DNA of 64,000 nucleotides from CAZJHX01 sp964545715 (GTDB lineage Bacteria; Myxococcota_A; UBA9042; GCA-2863065), in contig CAZJHX010000011.1 of NCBI GenBank assembly GCA_964545715.1, positions 54,488-118,487 on the forward strand. The letters are read 5' to 3'. Below the pieces are notes generated by a model, which made no database searches, was not told the origin of the DNA, and saw only the letters and a program-made list of their open reading frames with translations. The translations under genes were made by a program, and so were the position numbers. Shown in pieces: positions 16,317 through 24,766 of this stretch. Every line of letters begins with the position of its first letter. The stretch's first letter is position 1.

Positions 16317-17047
16317 TTCGCGCTACCGGCATCAGCAAGTCGTTCAAGGGCCAGGTCGTGCTGGATGACGTGAGTGTGGAGGTGCGTCGCGGCCACGTGC
16401 TGGGCCTGATCGGACCCGGCGGCGCGGGCAAGAGCCTGCTCATCAAGATCATGTGCGGCCTGGTCGAGCCGGATAAGGGGCAGGTGCTGGTGGGCGATGA
16501 TGACATCGCCGAGCTGGACTTTTCGGCGCTTGCCAGGCTGCGCGAGCGATTCGGGATGCTGTTTCAGAACTACGCGCTCTTCGACTTCATGACGGTCGGG
16601 GAGAACGTGGCGTTTCCCCTGGAGCAGCGTGGCGACGTCGCGGCCGACGAGATTCGGCGCCGGGTGGCCGAGCGCCTCAGCGACGTGCAGCTGGGGGGGA
16701 TCGAGGCGCTGTTTCCGCGCGAGCTGTCCGGCGGGATGAAGAAGCGCGTGGCGCTGGCCAGAGCGACGATCGCGGCGGCGCCCATTCTGCTGTACGACGA
16801 TCCGACCGCGGGCCTGGATCCCGTCACCTCGTCCAAGATCTTCGAGCTGATCGATCACCTGCACGACCATGAGGGCGCGACGGTTATCGCAGGCCACGAC
16901 ATCGACCGGATGGCTGCGGTATGCGACGAATGGCTGATGATCTACGAAGGTCGCATCCGCTTCAGAGGCGACACCGCGGCGGCGAAACGCAGCGAGGATC
17001 CCATCGTGCGCACGTTCTTCCAGGGCGGGGAGGACCTCCATCAGTAG
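16313..17047 (+). CDS. Mla-type ABC ATPase 1, intact signature but Asp at the catalytic Glu
   Basis: A 244-residue ATP-binding subunit of the MlaF type, for phospholipid transport across the envelope. Walker A GPGGAGKS is at 34-41, the signature LSGGM at 138-142 is intact, and the H-loop is in AGHDIDRM. Walker B reads LLYDDPTAGLDP, so Asp163 stands where the catalytic Glu is expected, which usually weakens hydrolysis. A second, different ATPase is encoded by the same operon and has the opposite defect. The neighbours are two MlaE permeases and one MlaD-type protein. Confidence 0.92.
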   Translation: MIRATGISKSFKGQVVLDDVSVEVRRGHVLGLIGPGGAGKSLLIKIMCGLVEPDKGQVLVGDDDIAELDFSALARLRERFGMLFQNYALFDFMTVGENVAFPLEQRGDVAADEIRRRVAERLSDVQLGGIEALFPRELSGGMKKRVALARATIAAAPILLYDDPTAGLDPVTSSKIFELIDHLHDHEGATVIAGHDIDRMAAVCDEWLMIYEGRIRFRGDTAAAKRSEDPIVRTFFQGGEDLHQ

Positions 17048-17060
17048 CGCGAACACCGCG

Positions 17061-17846
17061 GTGAACGACGGCGTGCTGGCCCGAATCGGGCGTACCACGA
17101 TCGAGATTCTGGGGACCCTGGGTGGGCTGATGATCCTGTTTGTCCGCATCCTGCGGGCGCTGTTTCCGCCGCGCTACGACAAGCGCGAGACCTGGCGTGC
17201 GTTCTACAAGGTCGGGGTCAGGAGCTACTCCATCGTCATCGTCACGGCGCTGTTCACGGGCGCCATCATGGTGATTCAGGCCGGGCACTTCGTGGTGAAG
17301 TATCAGGCCACCAGCTTTACGGGGTGGGCCGCCGGGTTTGCTGTGCTGGCGGAGATCGGGCCGGTGCTGATCGGGCTGATGTTCAGCGGACGTGTCGGCG
17401 CCAACAACACGGCCGAGCTGGGAACCATGGTCGTGACCGAGCAGATCGACGCGCTGCGCACGCTGGCGATCGAGCCGGTGCACTATCTCGTCGTGCCGCG
17501 CTTTCTGGCGATGATCGTCATGCTGTTTCTGCTGACGGCGCTGGGCGACCTGTTCGCGTTGCTGGGCGGGGCGATCACCGCCGACCTCATGATCGACGTG
17601 CCGTTCTCCATCTTCCTGCGCCAGGTCGCGACGGCGGGGCTGATGGAGGAGTATCTGATCGGGCTGATGAAGGGCTCGCTCTTCGGGATGTCGATCGCTG
17701 TGACCAGCTGCTACTTCGGCTTGAACGTGCGCGGCGGCGCGACGGGCGTGGGGCGCGCGGTCAACTCCTCAGTGGTGGGCTCCGCGATCGGGATCTTCGT
17801 CGTCGACTTTGCCGTCGGCGCGACCTGGGTGAGCAACCTGCTGTGA
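17061..17846 (+). CDS. MlaE-type ABC permease 1
   Basis: A 261-residue integral membrane permease of the MlaE/YrbE family. It has about five to six membrane spans, and the conserved cytoplasmic region includes GRVGANNTAELGTMVVTEQI followed by DALRTLAIEPV and LVVPRF. It starts at GTG 17061, 13 bases after ATPase 1, and its stop overlaps the second permease start by four bases. Having two non-identical permeases suggests a heterodimeric channel, as with YrbEA and YrbEB of actinobacterial Mce systems. Confidence 0.93.
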   Translation: MNDGVLARIGRTTIEILGTLGGLMILFVRILRALFPPRYDKRETWRAFYKVGVRSYSIVIVTALFTGAIMVIQAGHFVVKYQATSFTGWAAGFAVLAEIGPVLIGLMFSGRVGANNTAELGTMVVTEQIDALRTLAIEPVHYLVVPRFLAMIVMLFLLTALGDLFALLGGAITADLMIDVPFSIFLRQVATAGLMEEYLIGLMKGSLFGMSIAVTSCYFGLNVRGGATGVGRAVNSSVVGSAIGIFVVDFAVGATWVSNLL

Positions 17847-18577
17847 ACGGACTCTCCCTGTTTCGCCAGACCCTGTTCTGGACGTTCAACGGCGGCCTGA
17901 TTCGTCGCCGGCGCCAGATCATGGAGCAGATGTACGAGATCGGCATCCGCAGCATCCTGTTCATCACGGTGACTATCGGCGTCCTGGGCATGATCACCGT
18001 GCTGCAGGCGGTCATCCAGATTCAGAAGATCCTGCCGGAGTACTCCATGGTGGGGCCGGCGTTCATTCAGGCGATGGTGCGCGAGTTCGGGCCGACAATC
18101 GGCGGTTTGATGATCGCCACGCGGGTGGGTAGCGGTATTGCGGCCGAGATCGGGTCCATGGTGGTCACCGAGCAAGTGGACGCGCTGCGCATGAGCAACG
18201 CCGATCCCGTGGACTATCTGGTGGTGCCGCGCTTCGTCTCGTGCACGGTGATGACCGTCGTGTTGTCGATTTACGGCGCGACGATCGGCGTGCTGGCCGG
18301 TGGCGTGGTGGGCGTCTATGTGTGGGGCATCGCCGGGGACACCTTCTTCCGGCTGGTCGTCGTGAGCACCGGCGACACGATCTCGGGGCTACTGAAGGCG
18401 GTCACTTACGGTATGGCGATTCCGATCGTGTGCGCGCAGGCCGGTCTGTCCACGCGAGGCGGGTCCGAGGGAGTGGGCGAAGCCACGACCAAAGCCGTGG
18501 TCAACTCCAGCTTTGCGGTCATCGCGCTCGATCTGGTGATCAGCGCTTTCAGCTACATGTTTTTGTTTGGCAAATGA
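17843..18577 (+). CDS. MlaE-type ABC permease 2
   Basis: A 244-residue second permease. The family core TRVGSGIAAEIGSMVVTEQ, DALRMSNADPVDY and LVVPRF is clear, but the protein is strongly diverged from permease 1. The start is GTG at 17843, sharing GTGA with the previous stop; a longer upstream frame exists but lies inside permease 1. The end overlaps the start of ATPase 2 by four bases (ATGA). Coupled translation of all these subunits fits a fixed 1:1 stoichiometry. Confidence 0.93.
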   Translation: MNGLSLFRQTLFWTFNGGLIRRRRQIMEQMYEIGIRSILFITVTIGVLGMITVLQAVIQIQKILPEYSMVGPAFIQAMVREFGPTIGGLMIATRVGSGIAAEIGSMVVTEQVDALRMSNADPVDYLVVPRFVSCTVMTVVLSIYGATIGVLAGGVVGVYVWGIAGDTFFRLVVVSTGDTISGLLKAVTYGMAIPIVCAQAGLSTRGGSEGVGEATTKAVVNSSFAVIALDLVISAFSYMFLFGK

Positions 18578-19332
18578 TCGAGTTTCACGACATCCACAAG
18601 GCCTTTGGGTCCAAGCAGGTGCTGCGCGGTGTGTCGCTGGGCGTGGACACCGGCGACGTGCGCTACATCATCGGCACGAGCGGCGCGGGCAAGAGCGTGC
18701 TGGTCAAGCACCTTGTCGGCCTGATCCGGCCTGACGCTGGACGCGTGATCCTGGACGGAGAGGACATCACGGACCTGACCGAGCGCGAGTTTTATCCGGT
18801 GCGCCGCAAGTGCGCGATGGTATTTCAGCACTCGACCCTATTCGACTCCATGACGCTGGCCGAGAACGTGGCGCTGCCGCTGCGCAAGCACCAGAATATG
18901 ACGGAGCGAGAGGCCGACAAGGAGGCGGTGCAGCGACTGGCGCAGGTGCAGATGGACGCGGAGGCGCACCGCTATCCGGCGGACATCGGGGACGGGTTGC
19001 GCAAGCGTGTGGCCATCGCGCGCGCCCTGACTATGGAGCCCGAGTACGTGATCTTTGACGAGCCGACGACGTCCCTGGACCCGCTCGCGGCGGAGAACGT
19101 CGACCGGCTTATTCGCCAGCTTTCCGACGACTTCGGAGTCACCAGCATTGTGGTCAGCCACGATCTGCGCAGCATATTCAATGTGGCCGATCACATCGCG
19201 ATGCTGTACAAAGGCGAGGTTCTTCTGGACGGGACACCAGAGGACTTTAGACGCGCCGAAGACCCGGTGGTTCGGCAGTTCATCGAGGGTCGGGCCGATG
19301 GCCCCATGGAATTCCCAAAAGCAGGCGCCTAG
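18574..19332 (+). CDS. Mla-type ABC ATPase 2, degenerate signature but intact Walker B
   Basis: A 252-residue MlaF-like ATPase. Walker A GTSGAGKS is at 34-41 and Walker B VIFDEPTTSLDP has the catalytic Glu163, with an H-loop in VVSHDLRSI. The signature LSGG-Q/M is replaced by IGDGL (138-142), which should not bind nucleotide normally. In a heterodimer with ATPase 1, the site made by this Walker A/B and the partner's LSGGM would be fully active, and the other site would be doubly impaired. The start ATG at 18574 overlaps the permease stop. Confidence 0.92.
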   Translation: MIEFHDIHKAFGSKQVLRGVSLGVDTGDVRYIIGTSGAGKSVLVKHLVGLIRPDAGRVILDGEDITDLTEREFYPVRRKCAMVFQHSTLFDSMTLAENVALPLRKHQNMTEREADKEAVQRLAQVQMDAEAHRYPADIGDGLRKRVAIARALTMEPEYVIFDEPTTSLDPLAAENVDRLIRQLSDDFGVTSIVVSHDLRSIFNVADHIAMLYKGEVLLDGTPEDFRRAEDPVVRQFIEGRADGPMEFPKAGA

Positions 19333-19341
19333 CAAACAACA

Positions 19342-20463
19342 GTGGCACGAGAATCCAACATCGAGGTCAAGGTTGGCGCGCTCATCGTCGTGTGCGGGGC
19401 GCTGCTGATCGCGTTTCTCTTCTTGCTGGGCGACTTCAACATGGGCGAGTCCGCGCACCTGACCGTGGATTGGCCGACATCCGGTGGGCTGAAAGAGGGC
19501 GCGCTGGTCAAGCTGGCGGGCATGAAGGCCGGGCGTGTGGAGTCCGTCGAGTTCTTCGGCGGCAAGGTCGACGAGAAGCTGGGGCGCCCCGTGTACGTGC
19601 GGGTGGTCATGAGCATCAAGCCGGAGCTGCGCGAGACGCTGCGCCAGGACGCCAAATTCTACATCACGACGGTTGGTCTGCTGGGGGAGAAGTACGTCGA
19701 GATCGATCCGGGCGCGTCGACTGAGGTTATGGCCGAGGACGCGATCACGGAGGGCGTGCCGCCGATGCGCATCGAGGTGCTGTCCGAGAGCATCCAGTCC
19801 ACGCTGGCGCGCACGTCGCGTATTCTGGCGCGCAACGAGGAGAAGCTGACCCAGGCCATTACCGATGCAAGCGCGATGGTGGCCACCAGCCGGGCGGCTG
19901 TCGAGGACGGGCGCGTCTTTGTCACCGAAGCCCGCGAGACGCTGAAGACGTTCAAAGAGCGCGGGCTGACGGTGATCGGCAAGGCTGAGAGCGCGATCGG
20001 CGCGGCAGAGACCGCCATCACGGAGTACACGCCGGGCAGCGGCGAGACCGGCGGCCACATCAAGACGATCATGAAGCGCGGCGCCAACCTGGCCACGACC
20101 TTTGACAAGACCGTCGGTGACGGCCGTCAAATCAAGGGCGCCATCACGGACGCGCGGGCGTTGACCAATCGGGCGCGCCAGGTCATCGACAAAGTGGGGT
20201 CCAAGGCCATTCGAGTCGCCGGCAAAGCGGAGGGCCTGATGGATACCGCCGGCGTCGTCATGGGTGACGGCAAAGTCGAAGTACTTGCCGTGCTCAAGCA
20301 GGTGCGCTCTATCATGGCGACGGTCGGCACGATGTTGAACAAGATCCGCGATGGCAAAGGCTCGATAGGCGCGATGTTGAACGATCGCGAGATGTACGAC
20401 GACGCCCGTGAGCTGATGAAGGATCTGAAGCGCCACCCCTGGAAGTTCCTGTGGAAGGAGTGA
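19342..20463 (+). CDS. MlaD/MCE-family lipid-binding protein
   Basis: A 373-residue periplasmic protein anchored by one N-terminal helix (about 11-30). The MCE domain (about 37-113) includes the SGGLKEGALVKLAGMKAGRV region and the VGLLGEKYVEIDPG end. The remaining 230 residues are helical with heptad character, likely forming a needle or tube across the periplasm as in longer MCE proteins. The GTG start is nine bases after ATPase 2. It supplies the substrate-binding part of the transporter. Confidence 0.92.
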   Translation: MARESNIEVKVGALIVVCGALLIAFLFLLGDFNMGESAHLTVDWPTSGGLKEGALVKLAGMKAGRVESVEFFGGKVDEKLGRPVYVRVVMSIKPELRETLRQDAKFYITTVGLLGEKYVEIDPGASTEVMAEDAITEGVPPMRIEVLSESIQSTLARTSRILARNEEKLTQAITDASAMVATSRAAVEDGRVFVTEARETLKTFKERGLTVIGKAESAIGAAETAITEYTPGSGETGGHIKTIMKRGANLATTFDKTVGDGRQIKGAITDARALTNRARQVIDKVGSKAIRVAGKAEGLMDTAGVVMGDGKVEVLAVLKQVRSIMATVGTMLNKIRDGKGSIGAMLNDREMYDDARELMKDLKRHPWKFLWKE

Positions 20464-20467
20464 CCCG

Positions 20468-21550
20468 ATGAGCAAACCGAAAGTCGCGGTACTGAAGACC
20501 ACACCCGAGTCCGTCGTTGAAGACTACGGCCGGCTGATGGACCTGGCGGACTTCAAGACCTTCCTTCAGCCCAACCGCACCACCATCTTGAAGGACAACA
20601 TCTCCTGGCACCTGCTCTTCCCCGGCGCCAACACGACGCCGTGGCAGCTTGAAGGCACCATCGAGAAGCTGCACTCCACGAAGGGCTACGAGGACGTGGT
20701 CGCGGTCGAGAACACGACGGTGGTGACGGACCCGAGCAAGGGCGACAAGCTCAACAAGTTCGACAAGGTCTACAACAAGTACGACATCCAGGTTCGGTAC
20801 AACTTCAAGCCCGAGGACATGAGCTGGGTTGTATACGAGCCCAAAGCGGAGATGCTCGTGCTGCCGAAGATCTACCCCGAGGGGATCCGGGTGCCGGACT
20901 ACTTCTTCGGCAAGAACATCCTCCATCTGCCGACGGTGAAGACGCACATCTACACCACGACGACGTGCTCGATGAAGAACGCGTTCGGCGGGCTGCTGAA
21001 CACGCGCCGGCACTACACCCACAGCGTGATTCACAAGACGCTGGTCGATCTGCTGGAGATCCAAAAAGAGATCCACTCGGGGCTGTTCGCCATCGCCGAC
21101 GGGACGACCTGCGGCAACGGACCCGGGCCGCGCACGATGTTCCCGGTGATCAAGGATCTGATCCTGGCGTCGGGGGACTGCGTGGCGCTGGATGCGGTGG
21201 CGGCGAAGATCATGGGCTTCGATCCGATGAGCATCGAGTATATCCGCGTCGCGCATGAGCGCGGGCTGGGTGTGGGGCGCATCGAGGAGATCGACGTCGT
21301 GGGTCACGACATCAGCGACTACAACTTCGGTTTTCGGGTCGGCGACAACGCCGCCAGCCGGGTAGGCGACCTGCTTTGGTTTGGCCCGCTCAAGCGGCTT
21401 CAGAAGCTGATGTTCCATACACCGCTGGTCTACGCCTTTGTGGCCGGCAGCTTCGTCTATCACGATCACGTGTGGTACCCGACCGAGGGGAAACGCCGCG
21501 TGAACAAGTGGAAGCAGACGCGATGGGGCCAGCTGTTCGAGCGCTACTAG
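20468..21550 (+). CDS. DUF362 domain protein
   Basis: A 360-residue protein of the DUF362 family, with the characteristic KDNISWH segment near residue 42, LPTVKTHIYTTTTCSMKN around 157-174, and GLFAIADGTTCGNGPGPR near 205. No Cys-rich ferredoxin extension is present, which some DUF362 proteins have. Biochemical role is not established for the family. It begins four bases after the MCE gene and has a 28-base overlap with the next lipoprotein, so it is probably co-transcribed with the Mla genes. Confidence 0.88.
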   Translation: MSKPKVAVLKTTPESVVEDYGRLMDLADFKTFLQPNRTTILKDNISWHLLFPGANTTPWQLEGTIEKLHSTKGYEDVVAVENTTVVTDPSKGDKLNKFDKVYNKYDIQVRYNFKPEDMSWVVYEPKAEMLVLPKIYPEGIRVPDYFFGKNILHLPTVKTHIYTTTTCSMKNAFGGLLNTRRHYTHSVIHKTLVDLLEIQKEIHSGLFAIADGTTCGNGPGPRTMFPVIKDLILASGDCVALDAVAAKIMGFDPMSIEYIRVAHERGLGVGRIEEIDVVGHDISDYNFGFRVGDNAASRVGDLLWFGPLKRLQKLMFHTPLVYAFVAGSFVYHDHVWYPTEGKRRVNKWKQTRWGQLFERY

Positions 21551-22176
21551 CATCCCTCGCCGGGTTGACGGTGGCGTGCTCAGCCCCGCAGCAAAGCGAG
21601 CCGGTGCGTCTGGGACCCATCGCGATTGTGAACGGGCAGCCCGTGGACGCGGCGGACTATCACGTGCGCCTTGCGCTGCTGGTTCGGGATGCCGGCAAGG
21701 ACCTCTCGACAGCCGGAAAGCGTCGCCTGGGTGAGGGGCTGATCGAGCAGCTGATCGATGAGCAGCTGCTGGCCGACGCCATCGATGACGCGGGGATCAG
21801 CGTGACGGGCGCGGAGCTCGAGGCGGCCACCGAGGAGTACGCGGGCATTATGCGCACGCGCGCGTTGCTGGTCGGCAAGCCGGACGCACCCAATCCCCGC
21901 AGCGGGCGCCTTCTGGCCGGCTGGCTGACGCGCCGGCTGGCGCTGCTGAAGCTGTTCAAAGTGACTGTGACTGACGCCGAGATCGAGGCCTTCTATGCCA
22001 AGAATGAGGCCGGGTATGCCGCCGAGGGCCGCAAGCTGTCGCTGCGTGAGGCCGCCCCGTCCATTCGCGAGATCTTTACGAATCTGCGCGTGCAGAAGCA
22101 CCGCCGATCGTTGCTCAAGCAGCTTCGCGAATCCGCAGAAATCCGGCGCATTAGCCCGATTCCGCCCCCTCCCTGA
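21523..22176 (+). CDS. SurA_N-like lipoprotein
   Basis: A 217-residue lipoprotein with lipobox TVAC. After the signal comes a SurA/PrsA N-terminal chaperone-like segment (IAIVNGQPVDAADY, then a helix bundle with LIEQLIDEQLLADA). No parvulin peptidyl-prolyl isomerase domain follows, so it would be a holdase-type chaperone only. Start: ATG at 21523 inside the DUF362 gene, because the signal peptide begins there. It closes the plus-strand operon. Confidence 0.78.
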   Translation: MGPAVRALLASLAGLTVACSAPQQSEPVRLGPIAIVNGQPVDAADYHVRLALLVRDAGKDLSTAGKRRLGEGLIEQLIDEQLLADAIDDAGISVTGAELEAATEEYAGIMRTRALLVGKPDAPNPRSGRLLAGWLTRRLALLKLFKVTVTDAEIEAFYAKNEAGYAAEGRKLSLREAAPSIREIFTNLRVQKHRRSLLKQLRESAEIRRISPIPPPP

Positions 22177-22246
22177 GCCGTTTTGGAATAAGGCGCGCCC
22201 CTCGCCCGGTTATACTGCCTACGCAGGTCCAGGGGAGGAGTTCAAA

Positions 22247-23665
22247 ATGACGCGAAGTGGTCTGATGATAGGTGCGCTGGCCGCACTGGTGGTGGTCACG
22301 TGCGCCCACGAAGACGGGTCCGTCGCCGTCCAACGCACCGAAGGCGTCGGGCTGCTGGCGCTCGACCTGGCCCCCGCTGCCGCCGACCTTCGGGATGCCG
22401 AGCGTCTGCCTACCACCGTGACCATTCTCATCGACTCCGATATCGCCGGGACCGTGCTGCTGCCCGCCCCCGATGGGCTGCTTGCCGGCCACGCGACGAT
22501 TCCCCTGGCGTCCAGCGCGCCGGTCGAGCTGTCGCTGATCGCTCGTTATGCCGACGGCTCGACTGCCCACAGCGCGCCGGTCGACGTGCACGTGGAGTCG
22601 GACCAGGTGATTACGCTGCCGCTGCTGCGAGCCTCAGCGGGGCGCCTGATCCTGGGCCAGCAGAGACGCGCTGCATTGCCGGTCGGAACCAACCTCGCCG
22701 TGTACTTCAAGGACGCGCTGCGTGAGACGGCGCTGATGGAGCGCATTCCGCGCGCGCCCGCCGCGTCGATTGGCGCTGTGCTGCGCGACCCCCAGGTGGG
22801 CGCCGTGGTGCCGTTTGCGGACCTGCCCTCGCCGGCTGACGAGGTCGGCGCCCTGGTCGCGATCAGTGTGGCCGCCCCCGCCACACCGGCCATCGAGCTT
22901 ACCCCGGCGCCCGCCGCATCCGCGCCTGTCGTTGAGGCGGCGGTTGTAGAGGTCGCGCCGGCCGCCGAGTCCGAGCCCGCGATCGAGCCGCCAACCGGAT
23001 CGGCCGCGCCCACCCGCCCGGCGGATTTCATCTACTACTACTCGTATTGCTCCTGCGGGAAGCCGGTCGTCGACCGGGCGTACACCGCGACGTTGGCGGA
23101 CGGCTCCACGCGCACCGGCCACACGGACCGCTTTGGTCTGGTGCTGCTGCCGGATGTGGGTGACGTGGACGGCATCGACTTCGGCGCCGGGCAGCGCGAC
23201 CGTGAGCGCAGCTACTCCTTTGACGCCAAGAATCCCGATGACAGCGCGCCCGCGCTCTTCGCCGCCCTGGTCAGCGAGATCGCCAACGATCGGCTGACTG
23301 CGCTGCTGGATCTGCGCCGCGCGCCCCTGGCGGACGCCCGTGATGTGCTGGTGGCGCTGCTGGACCACGACGCTGAGTGGACGCGGGTGAATGCGGCCGT
23401 CACGCTGTCGTATTACACCGATCTGGACGAGCTGGTCAGCACGCGCCTGGCTCGTTTGGCTCGCGGCGCCGACCTCGCGCGCGAGCTCGTCATTCTGGGC
23501 GCCCTGCGGCACCCCGCGGCGCGACAGCCGATTCGCGATCTGGTCGCCGGCGGCACGCTGACGGTCGAGCAGAGCGCGGTGGCCGCGTGGGCGCTGGGCT
23601 TTCTGGCTCAGGACGCTCCCGCGACCGCGACCGAGCCCCTCGAGTTCATCTACTTCCAGTTCTAA
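22247..23665 (+). CDS. Exported HEAT-repeat-like protein, unknown function
   Basis: A 472-residue protein. ATG at 22247 is set by GGGGAGGAG six bases upstream, and a -10-like TATACT is at 22211-22216. The N-terminus is a signal sequence with Cys at VVVTCA, an imperfect lipobox. A beta-rich region and an Ala/Pro/Glu-rich linker (about 210-255) precede an IYYYSYCSCGKPV segment. A C-terminal block of helical HEAT-like repeats (about 340-460: ARDVLVALLDHDAEWTRVNA, ARELVILGALRHPAARQPI) follows. The end meets the convergent LysR gene with no gap. Function unknown. Confidence 0.75.
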   Translation: MTRSGLMIGALAALVVVTCAHEDGSVAVQRTEGVGLLALDLAPAAADLRDAERLPTTVTILIDSDIAGTVLLPAPDGLLAGHATIPLASSAPVELSLIARYADGSTAHSAPVDVHVESDQVITLPLLRASAGRLILGQQRRAALPVGTNLAVYFKDALRETALMERIPRAPAASIGAVLRDPQVGAVVPFADLPSPADEVGALVAISVAAPATPAIELTPAPAASAPVVEAAVVEVAPAAESEPAIEPPTGSAAPTRPADFIYYYSYCSCGKPVVDRAYTATLADGSTRTGHTDRFGLVLLPDVGDVDGIDFGAGQRDRERSYSFDAKNPDDSAPALFAALVSEIANDRLTALLDLRRAPLADARDVLVALLDHDAEWTRVNAAVTLSYYTDLDELVSTRLARLARGADLARELVILGALRHPAARQPIRDLVAGGTLTVEQSAVAAWALGFLAQDAPATATEPLEFIYFQF

Positions 23666-24631
23666 CTATGGCGGGGTGATGGCGCGCACGCCCGCGGGCA
23701 CCTCAGGTCCGGCCGGCAGCGAGCGACCCACGTCGTGGATCAGGGAGCGCAGCCACTGCGCAGCCGGGTCGCTGTCGGTGCGGACGTGCCAGACCTGGCG
23801 CATGTAGAAGGGCACCATGTACATCGGCGGCTCCACCTCCTCCAGACGACCGCAGCACAAGAACGGCGCCAGGCGCTGCGGCATCGTGATGAAGGTGTCG
23901 GATGCTGAGGCCGCTTCGACGGCGCCCAGGAAGTACGGCATGTTGAGCCCGATTCGGCGGCTCAAGCCCAGCGGAGCCAGCGCCGCCTGCACGGTGCTGC
24001 CCGGGCGGCCCTCGGGCGACACCAGGACGTGCGGGCGCGTCAGAAAGATGTTCAGCGGCACCTGCCCGTCCGTGACCGTCCCGGGCGGCGCCAGGGTGAT
24101 GAACTGGTCGCTGAAGACGACCTGCATGCGATATCGAGCCTCGTGGTCCGGCTGCTCGGGCGTGATGGCCAGGTCCCCGATGCCGTCCTCCAATTTCCTG
24201 GGCCACTCCGAGTCGATGCGCAGCACGTTGAGATCGACGCCCGGCGCCTCTTTCCGGATGCGCGCGTACAGCCGCGGCAGGACGGTCAGGCCGGCGTAGT
24301 CGCTAACGTAAAACGTGAACTGGCGTTTGGCGGTGGCCGGGTCGAAGTCGGGCGGCGGGGTGATCAGGGCCGAGACACGCTCCAGAATCTGCCCAAGCGG
24401 CGCTCGCAGGGTCTCGGCGTGCGGTGTGGTCTCCATCCGCTGACCCACGCGCACCAGCAGCGGATCGCCCAGCTGCTCGCGGAGCCTGCCCAGCGAGTGG
24501 CTGACGGCTGACTGGCTGCGCCCGAGCTTGCGCGCCGCATCCGTGACGCTGCGGGTCTCCAGTAGCGCGTCCAGCACCACCAACAGGTTCAGGTCAACGC
24601 GGTATAAATCGATATCGCTCATGTCCGTCAT
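23666..24631 (-). CDS. LysR-family transcriptional regulator
   Basis: A 321-residue regulator. The winged-helix DNA-binding segment reads DLNLLVVLDALLETRSVTDA followed by ARKLGRSQSAVSHSLGRLRE, a pattern close to the NodD-type subgroup. A substrate-binding domain follows (about 95-300) and would sense a small effector. Start is ATG at 24631; ATG at 24622 is also possible, and longer forms run into the clpP terminator. The gene lies downstream of the clpP-like gene on the same strand but is separated by a terminator, so it is probably transcribed alone from the AT-rich gap. Confidence 0.9.
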   Translation of the reverse strand: MTDMSDIDLYRVDLNLLVVLDALLETRSVTDAARKLGRSQSAVSHSLGRLREQLGDPLLVRVGQRMETTPHAETLRAPLGQILERVSALITPPPDFDPATAKRQFTFYVSDYAGLTVLPRLYARIRKEAPGVDLNVLRIDSEWPRKLEDGIGDLAITPEQPDHEARYRMQVVFSDQFITLAPPGTVTDGQVPLNIFLTRPHVLVSPEGRPGSTVQAALAPLGLSRRIGLNMPYFLGAVEAASASDTFITMPQRLAPFLCCGRLEEVEPPMYMVPFYMRQVWHVRTDSDPAAQWLRSLIHDVGRSLPAGPEVPAGVRAITPP

Positions 24632-24670
24632 GATAACTATCACGTAGATTGATTCAGCGGGACAGTGAAT

Positions 24671-24742
24671 AATTAAAAAGTGGCGGGTGCGCCAAGAGGG
24701 GGCCAGCAGGATGCGACTTACGGTTTCCGGCGCGCCCGCCAC
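24671..24742 (-). terminator. Rho-independent terminator of the clpP-like gene
   Basis: Read on the minus strand, a 14-base arm GTGGCGGGCGCGCC (24742-24729) pairs with GGCGCACCCGCCAC (24693-24680), with one mismatch, around a 35-base loop. It is followed at once by TTTTTAATT (24679-24671). It starts 24 bases after the clpP-like stop. Confidence 0.7.
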
Positions 24743-24766
24743 TCGGGGAGGAGCGGCGCGGGATAC

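Noticed and set aside
18838..20502. A 554-codon minus-strand frame across the mla genes
   Set aside because: Shadow frame; the plus strand encodes the ATPase and the MCE protein with intact motifs.
22183..22216. Full promoter before the HEAT-like gene (TTGGAA and TATACT)
   Set aside because: The spacer would be 22 bases, too long; only the -10-like hexamer is noted in the gene entry.
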